This document shows positions 7,848 to 15,708 of a stretch of DNA of 64,000 nt, piece by piece. The position numbers were made by a program, and so were the translations under genes. The DNA is from CAYVTM01 sp964454645. GTDB taxonomy: Bacteria > Bacteroidota > Bacteroidia > Sphingobacteriales > Sphingobacteriaceae. The stretch lies in contig CAYVTM010000001.1 of the NCBI GenBank assembly GCA_964454645.1, positions 310,001 through 374,000 of the forward strand, in the 5' to 3' direction. The notes beneath the pieces were generated by a model. That model saw only the letters and a program-made list of their open reading frames with translations. It had not been told where the DNA came from and did no database searches. Every line of letters begins with the position of its first letter. Within the stretch, counting starts at the first letter, position 1.

Positions 7848-9179
7848 TTATAAAGCCGGAATAATTTTTTTCATCACATCGAGGCCGATATCAATATGCG
7901 ATTGCTCGATAGTAAGCGCCGGACGGAATCGGATAGAGGATTCCCCACACCCTAAGAACATAACATTATTCTCCAGCCCTTTAGCAATAAATTTATCACG
8001 CATTTCTTTGTTCGGGAAGTCGAATGCGGTTAACAAACCTCTGCCTCGTACATTACTTACTTTCGAATCACTTTTCGAGAATTTTATTAATTGATCTTGT
8101 AAATATGTTCCCATTCTTTCTGCATTTTCACACAGATTATCCTCTTCAATAATTTGAAGGATACGCGATGAACGAACCATATCTACCAAATTACCTCCCC
8201 AGGTAGAATTTATACGTGAGGAAACATTGAATACATTATTTTCTATTTCATCTACTTTCTTTCCGGCAAGAATCCCACATACCTGCATTTTTTTACCAAA
8301 TGCAAGAATATCCGGTTGTGCTTTTTCTCCGAAATGTTGATGTGCCCAGAACTTACCGGTTAAGCCTACGCCTGTTTGCACTTCATCATAGATTAAGAAA
8401 CAATCATTCTCATCGGCAATCGCTTTTAGCCTTTCCAGAAACTCTTGCCTGAAATGATTATCTCCGCCTTCCGATTGTATCGGTTCGATAACAATGGCAC
8501 AGATATCATCCTGGTTTTCTTTAAAAGCTGTTTTGATTTGTTTGATAGAAAGTTCCTCTCTGCGTAGAAGATCATCGTGATTCTTGTCTGTATATGGGAA
8601 CTTAATTTTCGGGTTCGAAACACGCGGCCAGTCAAAATGGGCAAACCATTTTGTTTTGTCGGGTAGGGTATTGGTCAGACTTAAGGTATACCCCGAACGA
8701 CCGTGAAAGGCTTGTTCGAAGTGTAAAACTTTCAATCCTTTTTCTTGTGTATATCCTTTTTTGAAATTACGTTGTACTTTCCAGTCCATTGCTGTTTTGA
8801 TTGCATTTTCAACGGCAAGTGATCCGCCTGAGATGAAGAATGCATGTGGCAAATAATCCGGAATACCTACACGTGAGAACGTTTCAACAAATTGTGCGTA
8901 TTGTGATGTATAAATATCTGAATTCGAAGGGTTGGTTAATGCTGCTAACAATAAATTCTTTTTGAATTCGTCGTCGTTCACCATCTTTGGATGATTGTAC
9001 CCGAGTGGTACGGAAGCAAAGCAGGTAAAAAAATCGAGAAGTTTACGATTGTATTTCGAATCATAAATCCATGTGCCTTTACTTTTTTCCATATCGAAAA
9101 CCATATCGTAACCATCGGCTAAAATATGTTTGCTTAATGATTCCTGAACTAAATTCGGGGAGATACTAACTTTATACAT
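7848..9179 (-). CDS. lat: L-lysine 6-transaminase
   Basis: This class III PLP aminotransferase transfers the epsilon-amino group of lysine to 2-oxoglutarate, giving allysine/piperideine-6-carboxylate, the first step of one lysine degradation route. At 443 residues it has the family length. Visible features are the FISGGSLAVENAIKTA cofactor segment, HGRSGYTLSLTNT, the Asp-containing IYDEVQTGVGLTGKFWA motif, and FGKKMQVCG with the PLP lysine; the KKMQVCGI and STWGGNL patterns are characteristic of lysine transaminases rather than ornithine or GABA enzymes. It is monocistronic, with a promoter-like element just upstream. The downstream allysine dehydrogenase is not in the window. Confidence 0.92.
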   Translation of the reverse strand: MYKVSISPNLVQESLSKHILADGYDMVFDMEKSKGTWIYDSKYNRKLLDFFTCFASVPLGYNHPKMVNDDEFKKNLLLAALTNPSNSDIYTSQYAQFVETFSRVGIPDYLPHAFFISGGSLAVENAIKTAMDWKVQRNFKKGYTQEKGLKVLHFEQAFHGRSGYTLSLTNTLPDKTKWFAHFDWPRVSNPKIKFPYTDKNHDDLLRREELSIKQIKTAFKENQDDICAIVIEPIQSEGGDNHFRQEFLERLKAIADENDCFLIYDEVQTGVGLTGKFWAHQHFGEKAQPDILAFGKKMQVCGILAGKKVDEIENNVFNVSSRINSTWGGNLVDMVRSSRILQIIEEDNLCENAERMGTYLQDQLIKFSKSDSKVSNVRGRGLLTAFDFPNKEMRDKFIAKGLENNVMFLGCGESSIRFRPALTIEQSHIDIGLDVMKKIIPAL

Positions 9180-9195
9180 AATGTGGATGTTTTTT

Positions 9196-9203
9196 CAAAA
9201 ATA
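9196..9203 (-). promoter_or_regulatory. -7 element for lysine transaminase
   Basis: CAAAAATA on the plus strand reads TATTTTTG on the minus strand and fits TAnnTTTG. It lies 17 nt upstream of the ATG at 9179, so the leader would be about 10 nt. Confidence 0.5.
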
Positions 9204-9342
9204 CATAAAAAATGCCCTTTTTTTCATAAAAAAAACGCTTTTGGGGGATTTATCCCCGAATAATGACTTTTATAGAATTAAATATTAATGATTATATTTT
9301 CAATAGAAAATACGTTCAAAATAAGTAGTACAAAAAATGAGC

Positions 9343-10242
9343 CTATTTTTTCAGTTCAGTATAAAATGCTTGTTTTTTCCCGAAAATCCCGTGCAAACCG
9401 CCGGTATGTATAAAGAGTATTTTTTCATTCGTATTAATATGATTGCCGGCGATTAATTTTTTTAAAGCCAGTAAAGCTTTTCCTGTATATACAGGTTCGA
9501 TAAGGATACCTGTTTGACGAGAAAAGCCGATACAAAATTCGATAAGTTCAGAGTTGGTTTTTGCATAGCCTCCGCAATGAAAATCTTTATGTATGGTCCA
9601 GTGTCCATAAGTGGTATTGGATTGTAAAAACTGCCTCAGGCTCCTGTCGTTACGATGTATTGCTATGGCATCTATAAATGTATTCAGCTGATGTTTCTCA
9701 CATCCCTGTATGATTCCTAATGCTGTAGTAGCAGTACCACATGCCAGTATAATACGATCATATACTTCCTGTAATTCATTGATTAGTTCTGCACAACCTT
9801 GTTGTCCTTCTGCCGAAGCACCGCCCTCATCAATAAAATAGCTTTCCGAATTATCCTGGAAATATTCTTCATACAGATCTCTTTTGTTTCTGTATGATTC
9901 TCTGTCGGTATAAATGAGTTGCATACCGAAAAGCTCACACAAAAAAAGCATATCGTTGGGAGGCATATATGCTTCGCCACGAACAATACCGGTACTTTTA
10001 AATCCAAATTGTGCAGCAGCACAGGCTGTTGCTAAAAGATGATTAGAATAGGAACCACCGAAAGTTACCAGGTGATTCTTTTTTTGTATGATGGCTGCTT
10101 CAAGTGTATATTTTAACTTACGCCATTTATTCCCCGATATAAAAGGATGTATTAAGTCGTCGCGTTTGACGGAGAGCGATACCGATGCAAAATCGGGATG
10201 AATAATTTTTTGAACAGGGGAATGAACAGGGAACGGAAGCAT
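9343..10242 (-). CDS. 1-aminocyclopropane-1-carboxylate deaminase / D-cysteine desulfhydrase-like PLP enzyme
   Basis: This 299-residue fold-type II PLP enzyme belongs to the ACC deaminase/D-cysteine desulfhydrase group. The start region carries VKRDDLIHPFISGNKWRKL, where the lysine of GNKWRKL is the PLP Schiff-base residue, followed by LVTFGGSYSNHLLA, which contacts the cofactor phosphate and substrate. A Gly/Thr-rich LACGTATTALGI segment binds the phosphate. The longer frame from 10371 would run back through the terminator and into the neighbouring gene, whereas the ATG at 10242 follows a -7 element directly, so 10242 is chosen. The substrate (ACC, D-cysteine or another D-amino acid) cannot be fixed from sequence. 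Confidence 0.88.
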   Translation of the reverse strand: MLPFPVHSPVQKIIHPDFASVSLSVKRDDLIHPFISGNKWRKLKYTLEAAIIQKKNHLVTFGGSYSNHLLATACAAAQFGFKSTGIVRGEAYMPPNDMLFLCELFGMQLIYTDRESYRNKRDLYEEYFQDNSESYFIDEGGASAEGQQGCAELINELQEVYDRIILACGTATTALGIIQGCEKHQLNTFIDAIAIHRNDRSLRQFLQSNTTYGHWTIHKDFHCGGYAKTNSELIEFCIGFSRQTGILIEPVYTGKALLALKKLIAGNHINTNEKILFIHTGGLHGIFGKKQAFYTELKK

Positions 10243-10245
10243 GAT

Positions 10246-10253
10246 CAAAGATA
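10246..10253 (-). promoter_or_regulatory. -7 element for the ACC-deaminase-like gene
   Basis: CAAAGATA on the plus strand reads TATCTTTG on the minus strand, a full TAnnTTTG match. It is 3 nt from the ATG at 10242, implying a leaderless mRNA, and begins within 2 nt of the T-run of the preceding terminator. Confidence 0.65.
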
Positions 10254-10290
10254 TAAAAAACAAAAAGTTCCCGGTATCAGGAACTTTTTG
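10254..10290 (-). terminator. Intrinsic terminator of the outer-membrane protein gene
   Basis: On the minus strand CAAAAAGTTCC (10290-10280) pairs with GGAACTTTTTG (10271-10261) around an 8-nt loop and is followed by six T. The plus-strand flank is also T-rich, so it could act in both directions, but only the minus strand has a gene ending here (10307). Confidence 0.85.
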
Positions 10291-10306
10291 TTTTTGCTTC
10301 GTGTAT

Positions 10307-11425
10307 TTATCGAATGGCAAATCCGATACCCGCACTTGCAATAGGATATTTAGAGAGCGTATAATCGGCATGCAAAGTAAGGATGGCTAATTTCAGGCGA
10401 AACCCCGCAGTAGCTTTTACTCCGTTTGCTCCATCAATATCCATCATCACCGGATCGGTTAATTTGTCGACCACCTTTTGCCCGTACTGTGGTCCGGCAT
10501 TGGTTTCAATAACGGTCATCGGGTAATCGCCGGTCATATCTAAGTTTGTTGAAGAGCCTGTATATCCAACAGATCCGTATAAGGTAAGTACCGAAAGTTT
10601 TTTAGAAATGATGGCACCGAATGTAGTCGCAGTAGTTTTCAAATCAACACGTTGATTATCGTAGGTTGCCGTATTTCCGTTTCTGTTAGGTACACCGCTC
10701 TCAGGAGTTAAATTCAGGCCCATTCCAAATTTCATTTGAGTATATCCGAAGTAAGCCGATAAATCGAAAGGCAGTTCTTTCATTTTAGGTATCCATTGTT
10801 TGATGTCGTGTTTTATACCAAAGCCATACAGGCTGATATCAGCTTTATCTCCCATGGGTAATTTCATTGTAGGCATATAGCGGATCATCAGATCGGTGTT
10901 TTTATAAATTCCTAAGCCTAATTGTACGGTGGGTGCTCCCGAATAAGCCAGCCCTAAGCCTGAGGGAGATGTAAATTCGCTTACCAGCATCTGACTGCCC
11001 GGATTCATTTGATCATCGGCCCAGATTTCATATACGGGTGGGTTAGCGGGACTCTTAGAACCGGCAAATGTAGGGGCTTCAGGACCTGTGCCGGGTTTTA
11101 TTTTTATGTTTTGGAAACCTAAAGAGTTAGCATCAAAACTTTGATCTCCCGTAGGGATCATAGCCGCATTAAAACTTACCGTTAAATCGAAGCCCATCGT
11201 TTTGTGAGTTTTAGCTGTATTGAACCACCCACCGTTGAGGCCGGCACCAAAGCCTTTAAACAAGGGGGCTGTATAAGCCTCAACGAGTTTAGACCCATCG
11301 GAGGCTCCTGCACGCAGCATTTCTGCCATGTCTTTCTGGGCCTTCGATTCGGTACTTTGCATTGTTACTGCTGCAAATGCTGAAAAAACTATCAGCACCT
11401 TTGCATTGAAAAAGCGTAGTTTCAT
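10307..11425 (-). CDS. Outer-membrane beta-barrel protein, DUF6588-like
   Basis: The 372-residue protein starts with a Sec signal peptide (about 30 residues, ending near STESKAQ), then a long Gly/aromatic-rich region of alternating strands, ending in AGIGFAIR. The LFKGFGAGLNGGWFNTAKTHKTMGFDL region after the signal, a self-comparison block (FGIKHDIKQWIPKMKELPFDLSAYFGYT) and the C-terminal GFRLKLAILTLHADYTL resemble a family annotated DUF6588 in Bacteroidota. The function is unknown. It is monocistronic with a strong terminator. Its upstream region contains alternative hairpins (11505-11554) that could control it. Confidence 0.78.
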   Translation of the reverse strand: MKLRFFNAKVLIVFSAFAAVTMQSTESKAQKDMAEMLRAGASDGSKLVEAYTAPLFKGFGAGLNGGWFNTAKTHKTMGFDLTVSFNAAMIPTGDQSFDANSLGFQNIKIKPGTGPEAPTFAGSKSPANPPVYEIWADDQMNPGSQMLVSEFTSPSGLGLAYSGAPTVQLGLGIYKNTDLMIRYMPTMKLPMGDKADISLYGFGIKHDIKQWIPKMKELPFDLSAYFGYTQMKFGMGLNLTPESGVPNRNGNTATYDNQRVDLKTTATTFGAIISKKLSVLTLYGSVGYTGSSTNLDMTGDYPMTVIETNAGPQYGQKVVDKLTDPVMMDIDGANGVKATAGFRLKLAILTLHADYTLSKYPIASAGIGFAIR

Positions 11426-11504
11426 AGTATTTAAGTTTTTTTTGAGAAATTAAATTAGTTTAGTGTGTCTTAAAAAATATTTGAAGTAAAAATAGCACCC
11501 TTGT

Positions 11505-11554
11505 CGTACCTATAAAATCCCATAAAATGGGTATTTTATCTACCCATTGGTACG
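11505..11554. promoter_or_regulatory. Mutually exclusive hairpins between divergent genes
   Basis: CGTACC (11505-11510) and GGTACG (11549-11554) form an outer stem. Inside, ATAAAATCCCAT (11512-11523) can pair with 11527-11539 (one bulged T, AAA loop), or AATGGGTA (11526-11533) can pair with TACCCATT (11541-11548). Both folds use the same ATGGGTA segment. It lies 80 nt upstream of the outer-membrane protein ATG and 90 nt before the rluD-like promoter. Confidence 0.55.
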
Positions 11555-11643
11555 GATAGAAATGTATATGAATGTTTTATCATAAACTTCAGGTATGCAT
11601 GAAATTTATCTGAGGTGATAAAAACGGGGGAGCTATAAAAATA

Positions 11644-11651
11644 TATCTTTG
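11644..11651 (+). promoter_or_regulatory. -7 element of the RluD-type gene
   Basis: TATCTTTG fits TAnnTTTG and ends 4 nt before the ATG at 11656, so the mRNA is probably leaderless or starts within a few nucleotides of the start codon. Confidence 0.6.
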
Positions 11652-11655
11652 CAGG

Positions 11656-12690
11656 ATGAATGAGGAATTAATCAATGATCAGGAAGAACAGGATCTTTAC
11701 GAACATTTTCGCTTAACGGTCGATAAAGGCCAGTCTTTGTTGAGGATTGATAAATTTTTGATGAACCGTATCGAGAACGCTTCACGGAATCGTATTCAGA
11801 ATGCTGCCGATGCGGGAAATATCCTGGTGAACGAAAAACCTGTAAAGTCGAGCTATAAGGTAAAACCCCTGGATATTATCTCTATCGTATTACCGCATCC
11901 TCCGCGCGATACCGAAATTTATCCCGAAAATTTATCGCTGGACATTCTTTTTGAAGATGAAGAGATTGTGATTGTAAATAAACCTACGGGAATGGTAGTA
12001 CACCCCGGATATAATAATTATACGGGTACATTGGTACACGGGCTTGCCTATCATTTCGAGCATTTACCCAATTTAAAAGGGAATGTAGCCCGGCCCGGAT
12101 TAGTGCATCGTATTGATAAAGATACCTCAGGAGTGCTAGTCATCAGCAAAAACGAATTGTCGATGACTTTCCTTGCGAAACAATTCTTCGATCATACGAT
12201 CTCACGCAAATATATAGCCTTAGTTTGGGGAGATTTGGAGGAGGACGGAAGCGTGAGCGGATATATCGGCAGAAGTATACGCGACCGGAAAATAATGGAT
12301 GTGTATGATTCGGAAGATAGAGGGAAATGGTCGCTCACTCATTATAAGGTTTTGGAACGGTTTCATTTTGTAACTTTAATTGAATGCAGCCTGGAAACAG
12401 GACGTACCCATCAGATAAGAGCGCACATGAAACACATCAATCATCCGCTGTTTAACGATGCAAGCTATGGAGGAGATAAGATTTTAAAGGGAACAACGTT
12501 TACAAAATACAAACAGTTTGTGTCGAATTGTTTTGAACTCTGTCCGCGTCAGGCTTTACATGCAAAGTCACTCGGATTTATTCACCCCAAAACCAAAGAA
12601 CAGGTTCATTTCGAGACCGGACTGCCGGAGGACATGCAGGCTGTGATTGCAAAGTGGCGGGCATACACATCGAATCAGGAATTAAAATAA
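11656..12690 (+). CDS. RluA/RluD-family 23S rRNA pseudouridine synthase
   Basis: The 344-residue protein has an N-terminal S4 RNA-binding domain (about residues 20-80: LRIDKFLMNRIENASRNRIQNAADAGNILVNEKPVKSSYKVK shape), then the catalytic domain. The IVNKPTGMVVHPG motif and the catalytic Asp in GLVHRIDKDTSGVLVIS are clear, followed by CSLETGRTHQIRAHM. The domain layout and length match RluD, which modifies helix 69 of 23S rRNA, but RluC-type activity is not excluded. The aminotransferase gene follows 8 nt downstream. Confidence 0.93.
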   Translation: MNEELINDQEEQDLYEHFRLTVDKGQSLLRIDKFLMNRIENASRNRIQNAADAGNILVNEKPVKSSYKVKPLDIISIVLPHPPRDTEIYPENLSLDILFEDEEIVIVNKPTGMVVHPGYNNYTGTLVHGLAYHFEHLPNLKGNVARPGLVHRIDKDTSGVLVISKNELSMTFLAKQFFDHTISRKYIALVWGDLEEDGSVSGYIGRSIRDRKIMDVYDSEDRGKWSLTHYKVLERFHFVTLIECSLETGRTHQIRAHMKHINHPLFNDASYGGDKILKGTTFTKYKQFVSNCFELCPRQALHAKSLGFIHPKTKEQVHFETGLPEDMQAVIAKWRAYTSNQELK

Positions 12691-12698
12691 TTACAGAA

Positions 12699-13550
12699 TT
12701 GAGTACCTACATTAGTTATAACGGAGAGATTATTAGTCCCGAAAAAGCATTGTTTACAAGCAACAATCGTGCTTTTCGTTATGGCGACGGCTTGTTCGAA
12801 AGCATGCGTTTGGTAAACGGACAGGTGATGTTCTCAGACCTGCACGTAGAACGTTTAACCAGGGGGATGGAGCTGCTTCGTTTTTCGAATGTATCTTCTT
12901 TTAATAAAAGTTTTATTGAATCTTCTGTACTGACTTTAACAAGGAAAAATAATTTGTATAAAAATGCACGTATCCGCCTTACTGTATTTAGGAACGAGGG
13001 AGGATATTATAGTCCGGAGAAAAATACTTTTTCTTTTCTCATCGAAGTGAGCCCTGTAGATACAGAAGCTTATACCCTGAATCGGAAGGGATTAATCATT
13101 GATGTGTATGATGGAGCGAGAAAAGATTTTGGAGTACTATCTTCCCTCAAAACCAATAATGCATTGATATATGTACTTGCCGGTATTCATAAAACCGAAG
13201 CTGGGATTGATGAATGTATACTTTTAAATTCGAAGGGTAATATGGTTGAGGGGATGCATACGAATATTTTTGTTGTAAAAAATAATACATTATATACTCC
13301 TGATATTACGGAGGGTTGTACGGATGGCGTAATGCGTAAAGTTGTGATACAGCTGGCAAATAAAAATGGAATTGCTGTTTCCGAAGAAGTACTAAGTCCC
13401 GGCTTAATTCCACATGCCGATGAAATTTTTCTGACGAATGCAGTACAGGGAATTCAGTGGGTAGTAGGTTATCGTGAGAAAAGATTTTTCAGTAAGTATT
13501 CAAAAATTCTATCCGAAGAATTGCGCCAACTTAAAAACGAAAACCTCTGA
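12699..13550 (+). CDS. Aminotransferase class IV (aminodeoxychorismate lyase / branched-chain type)
   Basis: This PLP enzyme of fold type IV is 283 residues if it starts at the TTG at 12699; an upstream GTG at 12654 would overlap the rluD-like gene by 37 nt. The N-terminal YISYNGEIISPEKALFTSNNRAFRYGDGLFESMRL is classic for the family. SSLKTNNALIYVLAGI holds the PLP lysine and VEGMHTNIFVV the cofactor-binding Glu. Candidates are 4-amino-4-deoxychorismate lyase (PabC) or a D/branched-chain aminotransferase. The presence of pabB elsewhere in the window makes a folate role plausible but does not prove it. Its end overlaps the convergent fmt by 20 nt. Confidence 0.85.
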   Translation: MSTYISYNGEIISPEKALFTSNNRAFRYGDGLFESMRLVNGQVMFSDLHVERLTRGMELLRFSNVSSFNKSFIESSVLTLTRKNNLYKNARIRLTVFRNEGGYYSPEKNTFSFLIEVSPVDTEAYTLNRKGLIIDVYDGARKDFGVLSSLKTNNALIYVLAGIHKTEAGIDECILLNSKGNMVEGMHTNIFVVKNNTLYTPDITEGCTDGVMRKVVIQLANKNGIAVSEEVLSPGLIPHADEIFLTNAVQGIQWVVGYREKRFFSKYSKILSEELRQLKNENL

Positions 13551-14451
13551 GAAACTCTTCAACAGGCATTCGTTTTTTACCTTCCAATTGTAAATCGCTG
13601 ATGTGCAGGTAACCTTTATTGGCAGATACTTTCAGAAAAGTTTTCCCATCGCTGAAAAATTCGCCGGCAAGATGATCGTGTGATGTGTATTCTCTGGTCG
13701 TTCTGAAAATTTTCATATTCAGTCCTCTGAAACTTGTAAATGCAGCAGGGTAAGGTGATAGTCCGCGTATTTGGTTATAAATCTTATCTATATCATCTTC
13801 CCAATTCAGCTCACAATCCGCTTTAAAAATTTTCGGAGCATGTTTTAATTTCGATTCGTTCTTTTCGAAGCTATCCTGGGGGTAGGTCTGTACTGTTCCG
13901 TTTTCAATTTTGCGTACGGTATCGAGCACTAAGCCTGCACCGATCTTCATTAACTTATCGTGGAGTTCTCCGGCTGTTTCGTCAGGTGTAATAGGTACTT
14001 TTACGCGTTCAATAATATTTCCGGTGTCTATTTCATGTTGAAGAAAAAAGGTAGTAACTCCGCTTTCTGATTCTCCATTCATAATGGCACGATTAATAGG
14101 AGCGGCACCCCGGTAATTCGGCAAGAGTGAAGCATGTAAATTAAAAGTTCCCAGACGAGGCATTGCCCATACTTGTTCGGGAAGCATGCGAAAGGCAATC
14201 ACAATTTGCAAATCGGCATCTATACTTTTTAAGCTTGCCAGAAATTCAGGATCTTTTAGTTTTAAAGGTTGCAGAATCTTTAGCCCCTTTTCTTTCGCAT
14301 ATTTTTTTACTGCCGATTCGGAAACTTTCTGCCCTCTCCCTGCCGGTTTATCGGGAGCAGTAACAACCGCAGCTATGGTATAGTTATTCGAGACCAAACG
14401 GTCTAATGATTCAACTGCGAATTCAGGGGTTCCCATAAAAACAATCTTCAT
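13531..14451 (-). CDS. fmt: Methionyl-tRNA formyltransferase
   Basis: The enzyme formylates initiator Met-tRNA using 10-formyltetrahydrofolate. The 306-residue length is typical. The start KIVFMGTPEFAVESLDRL, VTAPDKPAGRGQ, the catalytic block FNLHASLLPNYRGAAPINRAI (Asn, His) and GVTTFFLQHEIDTGNII (Asp) are all present. A C-terminal OB-like domain follows. It starts 12 nt after the end of the DUF1343 gene on the same strand, so the two are probably co-transcribed. The 3' end overlaps the convergent aminotransferase by 20 nt. Confidence 0.97.
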   Translation of the reverse strand: MKIVFMGTPEFAVESLDRLVSNNYTIAAVVTAPDKPAGRGQKVSESAVKKYAKEKGLKILQPLKLKDPEFLASLKSIDADLQIVIAFRMLPEQVWAMPRLGTFNLHASLLPNYRGAAPINRAIMNGESESGVTTFFLQHEIDTGNIIERVKVPITPDETAGELHDKLMKIGAGLVLDTVRKIENGTVQTYPQDSFEKNESKLKHAPKIFKADCELNWEDDIDKIYNQIRGLSPYPAAFTSFRGLNMKIFRTTREYTSHDHLAGEFFSDGKTFLKVSANKGYLHISDLQLEGKKRMPVEEFLRGFRF

Positions 14452-14463
14452 GCGAATAAAATT

Positions 14464-15648
14464 TTAATCTTCGTACAATAAATAAGCAGCACGTTTCGTC
14501 TTATACTCTTTGAGTCCTTCTTGCCAGGAGGCTTTTATAGCTTCTATACTTTCAGCTCTCTCCACCTGTTCACGCAAAAGAGATGTGCCGGATAATTTTT
14601 CAAAAAAGGAATTAAAAAATACTTCCTTGTTTTGGAAGTTATTGTATAATTCAATGAGCCATTCCAAACGCAATCCGGGAGTATCAATTAAGCTTTGGGT
14701 AGGAAAAGAGCGAAGGTCTATGCCGTAACAAATTTTATTTTCATAGGGAGGCTGTTTACTCAGCCCCTCTATAGCTTGTGGCATAAACTGAAAGGAGTAC
14801 TTCTCTTTTAAATCGGGATGACCGATTATTTTGAAAGGGTTGTATGTTCCCCGACCCATGCTAATAACTGTTCCTTCGAATAAACATAAAGAAGGATATA
14901 AATAAACAGCATCCATATCACGCAAGTTTGGTGAGGGATGTATGGGCAACGTATAGGTTTTACGATGCGTATAATCGTTACAAGTGTAAATACGTAAGGG
15001 ACAACGTAAAGAATCTTTTAACCAGTGTTCACCGTTTATCATTAATGCATATTCGGCAATGGTTAAACCATGTACAATCGGAACGGGATGCATGCCTACA
15101 AAAGAGCGATACTTAGGCTCGAGAACAGGGCCATCGACATAAAATCCGTTGGGATTGGGACGATCGAGAATAAGCAGTTCTTTTTTGGCTTCGGCACAAG
15201 CTTCCATTACATAATGCAGGGTAGAGATATACGTATAAAAACGTACCCCTACATCCTGAATATCAAACAAGACCAAATCAACTTCCGACAAGTACCGGGC
15301 AGAAGGTTTCTTGTCTTTACCATATAAAGAAATAACGGGTATTCCGGTTTTCGCATCAATATCGTCCGATAGATTTTCACCTGCATCGGCAGTACCACGG
15401 AAACCATGCTCGGGAGCAAAAATGTATCGGATATCTATACCTAAATGTAATAAGCTATCGAGTAATAAGGTGTTCCCAATAACTGAAGTTTGATTGATTA
15501 CTAAAGCTATTTTTTTATCTTGCAGATAATCGATATAGGTATGAACCATTTCGGCAGCGGGAATCGCTTTACCCGCTTTCCCTGTCTGAGCAAAGCAGCT
15601 TATACATAAGATTAAAAAAACGAAGAGGCTTGAAATTTTTTTCATCAT
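14464..15648 (-). CDS. namZ: DUF1343 / NamZ-type exo-beta-N-acetylmuramidase
   Basis: The 394-residue protein carries a Sec signal peptide (KKISSLFVFLILCISCFAQ) and matches DUF1343. Characterised members such as NamZ of Bacillus subtilis and the Tannerella forsythia homologue release N-acetylmuramic acid from the non-reducing end of peptidoglycan fragments (GH171). Visible conserved blocks are IALVINQTSV, FAPEHGFRG, DLVLFDIQDVGVRFYTYISTLHYVME, LDRPNPNG and the YLYPSLCLFEGTVISMGRGT motif. The Cys in the signal peptide (SCFAQ) is followed by a signal-peptidase I-like FAQ, so either a lipoprotein or a periplasmic form is possible. It probably forms an operon with fmt. Confidence 0.9.
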   Translation of the reverse strand: MMKKISSLFVFLILCISCFAQTGKAGKAIPAAEMVHTYIDYLQDKKIALVINQTSVIGNTLLLDSLLHLGIDIRYIFAPEHGFRGTADAGENLSDDIDAKTGIPVISLYGKDKKPSARYLSEVDLVLFDIQDVGVRFYTYISTLHYVMEACAEAKKELLILDRPNPNGFYVDGPVLEPKYRSFVGMHPVPIVHGLTIAEYALMINGEHWLKDSLRCPLRIYTCNDYTHRKTYTLPIHPSPNLRDMDAVYLYPSLCLFEGTVISMGRGTYNPFKIIGHPDLKEKYSFQFMPQAIEGLSKQPPYENKICYGIDLRSFPTQSLIDTPGLRLEWLIELYNNFQNKEVFFNSFFEKLSGTSLLREQVERAESIEAIKASWQEGLKEYKTKRAAYLLYED

Positions 15649-15708
15649 TCAAAGAAACGAAAAAATAAAATGATAATTTTTGCACATTTGTAAATATCTG
15701 TATTCGTC

